The notes beneath the pieces are model-generated. The model was not told where the DNA came from and ran no database searches. It worked only from the letters and a program-made list of their open reading frames with translations. Of a stretch of DNA of 64,000 nucleotides, positions 13,701 to 47,812 are shown one piece after another; position 1 is the first letter of the stretch, and every line of letters starts with the position of its first letter. A program made the translations under genes and the position numbers. This DNA is from Euglena gracilis. Taxonomy: Eukaryota > Euglenida > Euglenophyceae > Euglenales. Location: the NCBI GenBank assembly GCA_039621445.1, contig CP154955.1, positions 17,774,691 to 17,838,690 on the forward strand. The letters run 5' to 3'.

Positions 13701-14595
13701 GGACCTGGGGTGTTATTTGGGGTGGGGGGTTAGAATCTCTCAGCACATGAATGATGTCAAGGAACGAACAAGGTGAAAACTCCGAAATTTGCCTTGGAAA
13801 GCACTGCTTAAAAAACAATTGGTCCAATAAAATGACTGGTGCCATGCCAACTTTGAACACAGCATCAAATGTGAGCAAAGCAAAGAAATTACGCAAAAAA
13901 AGTGCATTTCGATATCATTGAGTTTGACAAAAATAATGTGCACCCCAAGTACACTGTTTGGGGGGTTACCAGACTGTGAAAATTTGGGAAGCCACGGAAG
14001 GAAGGCGGCGGCCCCCGTGGCCCCGGGCAGCGTCGGACAGCCGCACCTTGTCCACGGTGGCGCTGACCTGGGAGGCGCGGCTGCCGGAGCGCGACCGCGA
14101 TCCGGAGCCCCGGCGGGGGCTGCGCAAGCATACAATTTCTTTCCGACCCCCGGGGAGGGGTCACTTCCGCTCTTCCAGGCAGGGGCTTTTTTTGCCCAGG
14201 GGAGGGGGGTCCACACACCCCCTGAGCCCAGGGGGGGGGGGTCCTGGGGGACCCAACCTGCTTTTCCCTGAAAAGGCCCAAAAATCGCAAAACATGCTAA
14301 AAAAAAGCGTCGTTATCAAAAATTTTCGCCGCCAAAGGCGCCGAAAAGTATATCCCAACCCCCTCCGGGGGGACTCCGGGGGGGGGGGGGGGGGGGCGGG
14401 GGGGCCCCCCCCCTGCCCCCCCCCCTTTTGCTTCCAAACACCAGTCACCCACCTCCGGGGTGGGGGGGGGGGGACTCGGTGATTGCATGTGCGGGAGCCG
14501 CCCTTCTCGATCCGGCGGGGGCTGCGGGACCGGCGGGCCGGGGAGCGGGAGCGGGATGGGGAGCGGGACGCGGACGGGCTGCGATTGCGCTTCAT
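1609..14595 (-). CDS. Multi-KH-domain RNA-binding protein with RS-rich N-terminus (split gene, 3' end off the window)
   Basis: About 13 exons read from 14,595 leftwards. The start codon opens an Arg/Ser-dipeptide stretch like that of splicing (SR) proteins. Repeated KH-type modules follow, with visible GxxG loops (GKGG, GTNG, GLKG, GAKG), each followed by conserved segments such as IFGxRRxRRxAELKV, RxKLxRASxCIxEYxG and ERRRAxxYL. KH domains bind single-stranded RNA, so a role in mRNA processing, stability or translation is likely, but the target cannot be read from sequence. Exon phases match across several introns, and most of those introns are GC-AG. No stop codon is seen before the left edge, so the gene is 3'-incomplete here. 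The next gene upstream, a syntaxin, ends at 17,020 on the same strand. The family is recognised by motif only; the exact orthologue is not identified. Confidence 0.85.
3388..3606 (-). CDS. KH protein exon 11: KH 5 body
   Basis: Encodes TKRKLQRASACIIEYLGDFA, then ERRRAMRYLKWLLRQRSGAI and a following RLQDLGRHDK. The acceptor may be the AG at 3,607-3,608; the first residues are less certain. A GC donor (AAG|GC) follows. Confidence 0.8.
5457..5515 (-). CDS. Possible KH protein exon 10b: linker
   Basis: Reads GYFTKGVTEGLDPNEWG, which parallels GYV...NEEWG of exon 6 and follows the VEGKAPG end of exon 10. A GT donor follows NEW-G. No AG lies directly before it, so the acceptor is unresolved. Confidence 0.45.
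5600..5745. other. AT-rich stretch in KH gene intron
   Basis: About 140 bp with strong A/T bias in an otherwise GC-rich intron; nothing else recognised. Confidence 0.7.
6056..6242 (-). CDS. KH protein exon 10: KH 4 body
   Basis: Encodes GPTLSRIEDDSGAFMLFMDS, then LGIFGVRRNRRAAELKVMS and a VEGKAPG linker. It is closely parallel to exons 5 and 6 joined, showing an internal repeat of the whole module. The donor is taken as CAG|GC. Confidence 0.83.
6825..6903 (-). CDS. KH protein exon 9: start of KH 4
   Basis: Encodes RDDVTLLKIPQDCVGFVMGL and ends CTGAA|GC at phase 2. Joined to exon 10 it forms an intact GLKG loop. The junction is supported by frame, motif and a GC-AG intron. Confidence 0.83.
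7868..8190. repeat. Degenerate tandem repeat, about five 65-75-bp units
   Basis: Units contain GCATGTTGACCTAACCCT, then TTGACAACATAACTCC and TTTTCCAACTGCTTTT in that order. Confidence 0.7.
8336..8420. repeat. Short tandem repeat of GATGCAGATACTGGACAA units
   Basis: Three to four units of about 25 bp, directly after a C run. Confidence 0.75.
9285..9435 (-). CDS. KH protein exon 8: KH 3 body
   Basis: Encodes KKLARASGCIVEYIGNYVHM and ERRRAGDYLTCIMNQLDG, parallel to exon 11. Acceptor TAAG|GGG. Donor GCGG|GC at phase 1 fits exon 9. Confidence 0.83.
9903..9968 (-). CDS. KH protein exon 7: lead-in to KH 3
   Basis: Encodes PDIRKLKADEMSWAL, joining exon 8 in phase 0 through a GC donor (TTG|GC) so that WAL-GATRKKLARAS reads on. 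The acceptor at 9,968 is tentative because its phase does not match exon 6; a small exon may be missing. Confidence 0.6.
10599..10764 (-). CDS. KH protein exon 6: KH 2 C-terminal part and linker
   Basis: Encodes KGIEKLAIFGERRGRRGAEL, then a VE...GYV...NEEWG linker that recurs in exon 10b. Acceptor AAG|GGG. The donor TGGG|GC is placed at the same point as the GT donor of exon 10b, an internal-repeat argument for it. Confidence 0.8.
10985..11340. mobile_element. Short TA-flanked MITE (family B)
   Basis: Left end CCCCCCTATGTCCAATGAC, right end its inverted copy GTCATTGGACATAGGGGG, with C/G runs and TA on both outer sides. Both ends also contain CCTCTGACCGGGGGG. The interior has two GGCGCTTC-type stem-loops. 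It lies in an intron of the KH gene. No coding capacity. Confidence 0.75.
11504..11640 (-). CDS. KH protein exon 5: KH 2 (GTNG loop)
   Basis: Encodes SLVEVPTECCGFVTGTNGSF and a following LRQVEAEYGTIMFF. The GxxG loop is GTNG. The donor TTCTTC|GT is one of the few GT donors in this gene; the phase-0 join to exon 6 is consistent. Confidence 0.87.
12167..12241 (-). CDS. KH protein exon 4: C-terminal helix of KH 1
   Basis: Encodes AEQRRKAKKYVECVIAQRSG, the helix that closes a KH domain. Acceptor GCAG|GG and donor CTGG|GC both keep phase 1 with the neighbouring exons. Confidence 0.82.
12902..13009 (-). CDS. KH protein exon 3: first half of KH 1 (GKGG loop)
   Basis: Encodes AAFILGKGGKTKEKIAKV and a beta-strand ending LEITG, the classic KH core. 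Acceptor GGAG|AC. Donor ACAG|GC at phase 1 fits exon 4 exactly, a clear GC-AG intron. Confidence 0.85.
14022..14119 (-). CDS. KH protein exon 2: RS tail and lead-in to KH 1
   Basis: After an AG acceptor the frame continues with Ser/Arg/Gly repeats, then KVRLSDAAR. A GC donor at phase 1 joins exon 3 to give a continuous KH start (RLSDAARDAAFILGKGG). A MITE-like repeat begins about 60 bp upstream. Confidence 0.7.
14182..14430. mobile_element. Family-A MITE-like copy
   Basis: Shares the central GGCCCAAAAATCGC...GCCGAAAAGTATATCCC core with the other copies. Ends are diverged. It lies about 60 bp upstream of KH exon 2. Confidence 0.55.
14505..14595 (-). CDS. KH protein exon 1: start codon and RS-rich N-terminus
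   Basis: An ATG at 14,593-14,595 opens a run of Arg/Ser dipeptides (MKRNRSPSASRSPSRSRS...). This is the first in-frame Met of the gene, and the codons are GC-rich like the downstream exons. The donor is uncertain: either a GT about 50 bp downstream of the start or a GC near 14,505. Confidence 0.65.
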
Positions 14596-14769
14596 GGCGA
14601 GGGCGGGAGAAGACAACGGAGGGGCGGAAGCGGCCTGGGGAGAGCGAAGGGAGGCAGGGGAGCTCAACACATCGGGGGGGGGGGGGGGGCTAATTGGGTG
14701 TCACCCCCCGAAACATTGGTCCCTGTGGCCTGGGTTCGATATCAGGGCAGGTGTGGTGGGGGACCTGGG

Positions 14770-15200
14770 TTGTTAGTGTCAATGACACAGGAAGGCAGCA
14801 AAAACTTGCTGATGCCCCTCCCATGGGGCAGGATATCCCCCAGGGGATTTGGCCTGCTTGATTGCATCAGGCAAACACTACAATCCCAGAAATTCAGGGC
14901 TCCGGTGTCAACGCTCACATAATTTCGTTGGGTAATATTCAGAGATACGACTCTGCATTCAGGAAATTGCTGGGCCCTCTTCCGAAAGAAGGGGCACCAC
15001 TGCAGGACCTCGCAGTCTCCTCGGATTGCTGCAGGCATTCTGCAACTCGCCTCATGCAAACTGAATCCAGCCCAATTTCTGTAGAAACTCAGACGGATCC
15101 CAAAAACTGGCATAAAGTTTCACATTCGCATTTCCAGAGCCATTTCAGAGATGTCAAAAGAAGGGAGAATCTTAGGGAACTGAAACTGAGTAACAACAAA
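14770..15200 (+). pseudogene. Decayed tyrosine-recombinase fragment of a DIRS-type element
   Basis: In two frames the plus strand reads GRISPRGFGLLDCIRQTLQS, then YDSAFRKLLGPLPKEGAPLQ. Both match the minus-strand recombinase at 63.4-63.6 kb (FGLLDCVRQILQS; YDSAFRTLVGQLLHKGVPLQ). Frameshifts and an early end show it is a dead fragment. Confidence 0.75.
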
Positions 15201-15255
15201 CATGCAGTGTATGCATTTTGAGCATCGTCTGAAATGGGTGTCCACCAAAGGGGCA

Positions 15256-16145
15256 GGGTTTTTTTTTAAGACCGGGGGAGGGGAGTCCCCACCCACCCCC
15301 TGGGGGTCCCGGGGAACCCACTAACTTCTCCCCGAAAATGGCCAAAAAAATCGCCGAAATGCTAAAAAAAAAAATGGCACTTTTTCAAAAATGTTCGGCG
15401 CCTTTGGCACCGAAACGTACCTCCCCCCTCCCCCTTGTCCAACGACCACTAAATATCGCTACTGACCGGGGGGGTGGTCGCTATTTTGGCCAAATACCGC
15501 CACTGACCGGGGGGGTGGTCGTTAGACAAGACCGGGGTCAAAAAATTTTCTCCCGCTTCGTCCCAAGGTGAACAAAAGGTGAACAAAATGGCCAAAAGTG
15601 GTCAAAGGGGGGCAAAAAGTGGATAAAAGCAGCCAGAAATGGCTTAAAATGGCCACAAATGTGCAAAAATAGCCAGAAGCAGCCAAAAATTGGCATAAAT
15701 GAAGCAAAAATGCATTCAAAGCATTCAAAAGTGGTTTAATTGCCAAATGCAGCCCAGAGTGACCAAAAAAGGGCCAAAAGTGACCAAAAGTGGCCAAAAG
15801 TGGTCGAAAATGGCCAAAAACATAGCCAAAAAAAAACGCCAAAAGTTGCTGATTTGCATGAAAACAGGCAAAAAAAGAATGGAAATCAACTGCACATGGG
15901 ATACCAGTGGAAATTTGTGAAAATTGCAAACGCGAACGTCTGGAAAAAAAGATCACCTGGAAAAAGATCGCTACTGACCGGGGGGGTGGTCGTTGGACAA
16001 GGCCGGTCGTTGGACAAGGGGGGGGGAGGGATATTCCACCCCCCCCCCTCTGGGGGGCCGCCTCCGGGGGGGGGGGGGGGCTCGGCCGGACCCACCCATC
16101 CTACCCTCCCCCCCCCCCGGGTCCAAGACTAAAAAAAAAACCCTG
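15256..16145. mobile_element. Family-A MITE split by the nested element
   Basis: The left half (15,256-15,433) and right half (16,026-16,145) together match the other family-A copies: T-run and AAGACC at one end, GGTCC..GACTAAAAAA at the other, central CGGCGCCTTTGGCACCG stem. Confidence 0.7.
15434..16025. mobile_element. TA-flanked MITE (family B) nested in a family-A element
   Basis: Ends CCCCCTTGTCCAACGACC and GGTCGTTGGACAAGGGGG, plus outer C/G runs and TA. It interrupts the family-A repeat exactly at the conserved GTATAT...CCACC site of other A copies. The interior is rich in GGCCAAAA-like units and shares about 340 bp with 48,350-48,715. Confidence 0.75.
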
Positions 16146-16539
16146 CAGGCGGGACGCTGACTGAAGGGTGGACGTATCTGGTTCAAGAAGGGAGGTGGCA
16201 TAGAAGTGGACAATGGAGCAGGCGCAGTTGAAGGGGCTGAAGGATCAGGGAAGATTGGAACCAGTCTCCTCACACACAGTAAAGCCGCTATCCAGGTCCA
16301 TTTAGGGAATAAATGCAGCATCCGGGAATAGGTTCTGTCCCTGGGATGTGAAGGTGTCCCCACATACTTGGCGTGTGCGGGGGTGGACTGTTGTTTACCG
16401 TCCCCTTGCAGCTTCCGAAGGTCCCTCCGACACCAGAAGCGAGGAATTTTGATTCCCAGCCATCGTTCTGTCAGTGCCTGACCCTGGGAAGGCAGGAGGT
16501 CAAGGAGGGACGCGGAGGACCACCCCCACCTCCATACAA

Positions 16540-16745
16540 AAAAAAAATAACTAAATATATTTATTATATATTAATTGATATTATATTAAATTGAATATAT
16601 TAATTATATTTATATATAAATATATATATATATATTAATAAATGTATTTAATTAATTTATTACATTATAAATTATTTTCATATTATCTTACATAATTATT
16701 ATATTACAATTACAATTATCATATTATTAAAACTATATTATGTAT
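16540..16745. other. AT-rich island
   Basis: About 200 bp almost without G or C, directly downstream of the syntaxin stop codon in transcript direction. It contains long TATATA runs. No gene seen. Confidence 0.85.
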
Positions 16746-17019
16746 TATCTTGGTACCAAATGAAAAATTTTGGCTAAAAAAAGGGTCCATGGGAAAACGG
16801 GTGGGCCCACCAGGGGGGCCCAAGCCCCAGACAGCTATTGGGGCAAACCCCCACCCACCACAAACAAATTTTCTTGGAATCTGGGAGCTAGCTACCAGGG
16901 AACGAAATGCCGGTCAAAAGCCAAAAGGTCAGTTAAACAAATGTAAACGTTTGTGCAGCACGCGTCTGTCGCTCCACGTGGATCATCGAATTGGGGGTTG
17001 GGCGGTGGGAGTGGGGGCT

Positions 17020-27550
<10,531 letters not shown>

Positions 27551-27571
27551 CTGGGGACCCCACTCCGGACC

Positions 27572-27799
27572 AGAAGTTTCTTTAGGACCCAGGGGGGGTC
27601 CTAAAGAAATCATCATTACCCCATCCACCCCCCCCCTGGGGGGTAAAGGGACCCACTTATTGGGGGGGGGTCAATTTTGGGATCCAAAAACAATTTTCCG
27701 CGCTTCGCACCGGAAATAGAACAAAACCCCGCCTCCAGCGGGACCCACTCCGGGGGGGGGGGGGCCTCCGGGGCATGAAACTTTAAAAAAAAATCTCTG
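27572..27799. mobile_element. MITE (A-like) with 9-bp target duplication
   Basis: Flanked by CTCCGGACC (27,563-27,571 and 27,800-27,808). It carries a GCGCTTCGCACCGG stem and C/G runs. It sits 13 bp upstream of syntaxin exon e1. Confidence 0.65.
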
Positions 27800-28784
27800 C
27801 TCCGGACCCCAAGTGGAATCGGGGAGCCATCGCATTGGGAGACGGCTGTCCCAATCACAGCTACCTCCACTCGGCCCCTGTGCAAGCGGCGTCGCGGACG
27901 TTTCATTTGCGACCACCCACTTGTAAACCCCTTCCGTGTTTGCAGTGCTTAATGCATGACCGCTGGGGCATCCATGCAGTGCAGTGTTATGCGCAGAAAT
28001 TGTATTCCCCACCCTTGCTTGGCCTTGGGCGGGGAAAAAAGCAGAGCAACCGTCCAGCTACAGAAGCAAGACTCTTTCTATCTCCTAATTCCATAAATTT
28101 GGTTGGATTCCCGGAACATTTCATTCCCACTACCCATCCGGAAGCTTTAAATGCTTGGTAGTAAACCCTCCTTAATGATGGCCGCCCCAAATAATATCCC
28201 CCTTCAAAAACCGACTGCTGCCGCTCAAAAAAAAAAATCTCCCCCAAATGCGCACACACGATGCGTAATAATTTTCCCCAATGTACAAAAAAACAAGATG
28301 TGAGACTCCTTCTGGATGTAACAAAATATATTTTTGGAAATTCGAGCAAAGAGAGAAAAAATATCCCCGTTTTTTTTAGGTCAAAAAAAAAGGAGACGAA
28401 GCAAAGTCTCAACTCACACCTTTGGTTTGGCGAAGATTCCTCCCAAAATAATAGCTCCCTCTCTTCCAGAGGGCCGTCTGGTTTTCATTTACTGTGTTTT
28501 TAATTATTAAGTGTTGATCATTTCTGGTTTTTTATTTTTGACTGGGACAATAAGAAAATCCCTGACACAGGCGCACACTTGCACCGCTTCATAAGCATGC
28601 GCATCACGCCAGCAGGGTCATACGTTGCACACCCTCACACCCAGGGCCCCGGCAACCGTCACCGCGAACGAGGCGACATGGCTCCCGGGGCCGGGCCGGG
28701 CTGGACTGTGGGACAACCCGGGGTGGGGGCCAGCGGACCGGTGCGGCCAGGGCCCTCCCTTGACAAGCACGCTTAGTGCAGCCC

Positions 28785-28980
28785 TGCACACAAATCAGAT
28801 CACACCCGCACAAATACACACACATACATGCAAATACACACAAATATGCACACAAACACACACGCATACACATCACACACACAAATACACACAAATACAC
28901 AGGCATTGCACACGCGCATACACACACCCATACACAAATACACGCACATACACACAAATACGCACGCAAATACATCCATC
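28785..28980. repeat. Imperfect ACACAAATACAC repeat
   Basis: CA-rich with periodic AAATACAC units, between the syntaxin and WD40 genes. Confidence 0.85.
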
Positions 28981-29386
28981 AAACAGACCAGAGGCTCTTA
29001 AGGGCCCGGGGTTCAGCAGGCCGTGTGAGGGGGGGAAGGTGTCATCCTGGTTTGGTTTGGGTCGAGGGTCCATCCAGCTGCTGGCTGCTGTACTGGGTAA
29101 GGTTTCGACTTTAAACCTGGCAAAAACGGCCAAGTAAACCTGTGGCATGTCTGCTCGGCAAGAAATTTCGCGTTGAAAACCCCAAAAGAAACAACCATCA
29201 AAGCCAACTTTCCTTGACAAATAAAAAAAACTCGGCCTTTGCGATTGAGGTGAACTTGATTAAACAAGCTTCGGTTGCATCCAGCTGGACTTGAATTTAT
29301 TAGGAGGTGCTGCTGGTGGCAGAAAAAGTCCCAGCACATTGGGCCCTCGCAGTGGGGGTCAGCGCGCTGCGCTGATGAAATAACCC

Positions 29387-29512
29387 CCCCCCAATACAAG
29401 CGCGGGGCCGCGACAACACAGGGTCCAAATAGAAGCGCCCCCCCCCCACTGCTGGAGGCGGCGGCCCACTATAAGCACGCCCGTGCTTCTATTGGGGGGG
29501 GGGGGGTTAATT
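29387..29512. mobile_element. Short TA-flanked MITE (family E)
   Basis: About 125 bp with inverted ends: TA-ACCCC...AATACAAGCGCGG at the left and CCGTGCTTCTATTGGGG...T-TA at the right. The inner AATAGAAGCG motif is shared with 40,866-41,101. Confidence 0.65.
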
Positions 29513-29514
29513 GA

Positions 29515-29612
29515 AAAAGGCAGGGTCCTGGGTGGTGCAGCACAAGCTCATAGAACTGCTCACTGATGTCACGCATGCACCAGCTGCCAGTGACGAGGCT
29601 GGAGGGCAGAAG
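29515..29612 (-). CDS. Possible unassigned exon
   Basis: Reads SSLVTGSWCMRDISEQFYEL between an AG-containing start and a GT. It looks coding and sits between the syntaxin gene and the WD40 stop codon, but it could not be attached to either. Confidence 0.3.
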
Positions 29613-30617
29613 GGGAAGGGCCACAAAGGGAATGGGACCCCTTGGGGGGCTGTTTGAGCGTCGAAATGGGTCACAGTCATGAGTCTGTCGAGGTTTGTTG
29701 CCCTGCATTCGTTTCGTTTTCCATGGAGATCCAAAGGTGGGGAAGGGGCTCAAAAAAGGGAGAAAGGAAGGGGGAGGCAATCCATTGCCAAAGATGGGGG
29801 AAACGGTGCAAACCATTCTTTGGCCTACGAGAGACATCCCTCCGGGACTGATACAAATGTGAAATCTTCGAGACACAACACGGGTCTCCAGCAAGGGATG
29901 CTCAGAAACGCTCACAGTGACGATGCACTGGCTCTCAATGAACTTTCAAAAACTCTGGACAACTGTTTTCTTGAGAAAGATACACTTCCAAAAGATGGGT
30001 GTGGCCCGGGAAGTGACTTAGGCAAAACCCGTGCTAAAGACAAGGGAGTGGACAAGGAAGCATTGTCACCAAGCGGCCCAGGCCTGCATTGTGATGCATT
30101 GCGGGCACTCGAGGAAGCACTTTCACCAACTCCCCAGGTGAAGGGCAGGCGGCAATACTGGCCAGATGTGGCCAAAAGTGGCCAAAAGCGGTCAAAGGCA
30201 GCAAAAAGTTGCCAAAGTGGGCAAATAGTTTTAAATTGCTTTTTTGCAGCTTTTGACTGCTTTTTGGCCACTTTTGGCACTTTTTCTGACATTTGGCCTT
30301 TTTTGGGCTGCTTTTAGCCAGTTTTGCTGACTTTTGAACACTGTTTTCCACTTTTGCCCACTGTTAACCACTTTTTGGCCAACCTTTCTGGCAACCAAAG
30401 CGGCATGCGACTGCCAACAGCGAAAGGTGCCCACCGGCATGTGATGGCACAAAGGAGAAGAGTGGGGGAAGGGAGGGCTGTGGGGCGTCGGTCAGACAGA
30501 CAGATACGGCCCGGCCGGACAACGTCCAAAGTGCGGTGAGGAAAGCAGCGTGGGGGAGGGGGGAGATAATGTAGCAACGGGGGGGGGGGGGGGGAGGGGA
30601 GCGGCCAGTGAAAAGGG

Positions 30618-44734
<14,117 letters not shown>

Positions 44735-45244
44735 CTGCCAGGCAGTTTGCGGGACCCCGGGTTGGGTGGGGGCGGGGCGGGCGGGGCGGGGCGGGGCGGG
44801 GCGGGCGGGGACGAGTGGCCTGTCGGGTTGCACTTCTGGTCACTGTACTTTTCCTGCCCTCAGCCAGCGAACATGTAGCCCCTTTTGTTGCGAGGTGTAG
44901 TTTCCCTTTGTCTCCGTCAAAGAGCCCAGTGAAACGGAGGGAGGCTGGGCTCATCACTGTCCTAGATAAAGGTTTACCATTGGCTTGGAAAAGGGGTGAA
45001 GGTACATGTATATTTCCACACAAGCGCACCTCATCTTTGCTCAACGAGTTGGCTCGTCGCGACCGTTTTTAAGTTCGATCGTTTTCAATCATCTAAACGG
45101 GATATTTACAAAATCTTAGGCGGCGGATCTCGCACTCAAAGGTTTTTCCTTTGTCGATGTGCGCATTTGCGCAAATCGACATTTTTTGTGAAATTCTTGT
45201 AGCGCCAACTGCGCCTGGTGAAACAGCAATATATGGGGTTCACA

Positions 45245-45660
45245 CCTCACAATAAACCCCCCCCCACTTACTAACCCCCCCCCCACTTACTAACCCGCCC
45301 CCACTTACTAACCCCCCCCTCGGGCCGACCAACCAAACCGGGACTTATAAACCCCCCCCTTCGGGGAAGGAAAATGAAAGCCGCCGGGGCCGATTTTTTT
45401 GGCCTCAAACCACCCAAAAACTGATTTTTGGCCCTTTTTTTGAGATCGACCATCATCAAAAAGGCCATTTTTGACCAAATTTACCAAAAATTGCCATTTT
45501 GGGGGGGTTTCGGGGTCATTTTTGGGGTTCGGATTTTCACCAACAATTCCGGGACTTATAAACCCCCCCCACTTACTAACCCCCCCCTTCGGCCGACCAA
45601 CCAAACCGGATCCTACTAACCCCGGGGGGTTTATAAGTGGGGGGGGGGGTTTACAGGTTA
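45245..45660. mobile_element. MITE-like element with CACTTACTAACC/TTTATAAGTG ends (family D)
   Basis: The left end is TAAACCCCCCCCCACTTA repeated; the right end is TATAAGTGGGGGG...TTTA, an inverted match bordered by TA. Two internal copies of CGGCCGACCAACCAAACCGG. It lies just upstream of the WD40 gene. Confidence 0.55.
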
Positions 45661-46111
45661 GGAAACACAAAGGTTTCAAGTCATCATCCTAACGAGCTGT
45701 GTGAAACATCTGGAGTGACAGATTGGTGTTGTCATGTGTGAAACAGGTGGGTTGTACACCCTGGCTGTTACGACTGTGGGCTTTGTTGTGTCTCTGCTGC
45801 CTGTGATGACTGGGTATTGCAAACCTGTTTGACGGGTGGCGACTATCCACCATTTGGACAACGTGATGTGATGGTAAATTAGGCGACGATTGTGGCATAA
45901 GAATCTTCAGAACTCTGCTGCTATCAGACCGATCAAAACGTTGCGTCTAGTGATGGAACACACATGTGACACATATTTATGAAGTGAGGGTCGATGTGCG
46001 TGTTTGCACACATCGACCAGAAGTATATTTTGTGTAAGGGGTTGGTGTGCGCATTTGCGCACGTCGACCACGTGTGTATTTGTTGATGGTCGATGTGCGC
46101 AAATGCGCACA

Positions 46112-46189
46112 CCAACCACATGCAAATAAACAAGAGGTCGATGTGCGCAAATGCGCACATCGACCTCTTATTTATTTGCATGTGGTTGG
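46112..46189. repeat. 78-bp near-perfect palindrome
   Basis: Centred at 46,150.5. Arms of 38 bp with one mismatch and a central AA: CCAACCACATGCAAATAAA on the left mirrors TTTATTTGCATGTGGTTGG on the right, around the unit palindrome. Confidence 0.9.
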
Positions 46190-47727
46190 CGTGCGAAAAT
46201 ATTGAATGGTTGATCTGAGCATTTGCGCAAACCGACCACGTAAAATTTGTAAAATATACTCCACATTTTACACAATACCACATGAAACACAAGGCCGGCC
46301 TTTTCTTGGCTCTAGAAGTAAAGTATGCCCAAGGATTTTGAATGGGTACCGTTTGCAATGTGTGCCAAAGAACGGTGGCTTGTAAATGTACCTTTGTTTG
46401 ACCTTCATATTATGGAGTGCTCTTCATCCTTAACAGTTGATGTGCGCACTTGCGCACATCGACCATTATGGGCGCAAAACTTTTGAAGCCATTGTGTGGT
46501 GACGAAATTCTGGTTTTTATATAATGCAAAACACGCAGTAGAACACACTAAATGACAGGAGAGAATTTGTTCTCCCCAAGGGCAAGCTTTGCATGTCTTA
46601 TCTCTGACCTGTACAACCGATCGTTTTCGCGTCATCAGTTTGGGAGTTGCGCGAGAGGAATTGACGGCGTGTAACCCCCCCTGCTGGACACTTTACTTAA
46701 AAAAAACAACGACTTCCAGAATTTCAAAATTACGTGTGTGTGATCCTCTTGTTTCCCCAACCGGGAATCATTATTCTGTTTTTGCCACAATGATGTCTCG
46801 TTTTTCCCTCAGAAAACATGTAACGCACCAGCACCGCGCACAATATCAGGGTGCCGAGTCCCAGTACTTTCACGCAACCCAACCAGGTGTAAACATTAAA
46901 TATTCACTCCCTCCAAAACAGTAAGTTTTGTGGACACATTTAAGACGCTCCGATTTTCCATTGTTTCCATGGACCAGCAGCATGCCTGCCTCCCCAGTCT
47001 GCCGTCCCGGTTGTGGGGGACAACAATGCCACCTCGGTGGCTACTGCTGAGCCGAGGAGTTAATGACGGCCTTTGTGAAAGCTTAAGTGCAACCGAACCC
47101 CCTATCATCACGTGATGTGACCGTTGCAGCAAAACACAAACCAGGGGGCAAGTGGCGGGAGTTTTCGATGGCCACCCCATGCCCAAGGGCGCCGCTGCAC
47201 GTGTGCTGGCGACATGCCAGCGGCGGGCCACCTACTAGAGGTCTACGGTCTCCACATGGGCCTGGGCCTTGTCACTTTGTCACTATTTTCCCTAAAAAAA
47301 GCCCCATGGTTGAGGAGAGTGTTTGGCAGCTGATTAAGTTGCACACCGAAGGAGCCATTGCAGGTGGTGTTTGGGGTCGTGTTTGATTTGTTCTGTCTGA
47401 AATCGCTATTGTGGTCGGTGTGCGCATCGTCATGGTGTGCCCATTTTTGCACTCCGACGACGTCCATCTTTATGCACGTGGTCGGTGTTTGAAAGTGTGT
47501 AAACGCCGACCACGTACGCATTTGCGCAAACTGACCACTTTTTTATTCCGAACTGGAGCTTGATGTATATGCTTTTCAATGCATTTCTGTCTGTTTTCGG
47601 AGCAAAGCTCCGTCGTAAGCTCTTCCAATTATTGTTCGTTCAAAAGGCTCAAGGCAGTGATGCCCGTTTACGTTCCATGATATTTGATCGCGTCCAGGCA
47701 AGGACAGTCATGCCTGGTTTTTGGTCT

Positions 47728-47812
47728 CCGGTGGGGTCCGGTGGGGTCCGGTGGGATCCAGTGGGATTCGGTGGGATCCCGTGGGATCCGGTGGGGTTCC
47801 GGTGGGTTGCCT
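47728..47812. repeat. Minisatellite of GGTGGGATCC units
   Basis: About eight 10-bp units (GGTGGGRTYC) ending in a G run. Confidence 0.85.

Noticed and set aside
14182-14430. Extending KH exon 1 through the Pro/Gly-rich frame downstream of it
   Set aside because: That frame is C/G runs of a family-A repeat.
15522-15956. Phe/His-rich minus-strand frames at 15.5-15.95 kb and 48.4-48.7 kb
   Set aside because: They translate GGCCAAAA-type repeats in a non-coding MITE core.
28604-28780. GC-rich patch as syntaxin first exon (ATG followed by a GT donor at about 28,655-28,680)
   Set aside because: A short MSPRSR start with a GT donor is possible, but no phase or homology support was found, so it was not listed as a feature.
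46589-47400. Coding exons in the WD40-RRP7 intergenic region
   Set aside because: Short frames only, no conserved motif and no paired splice signals.
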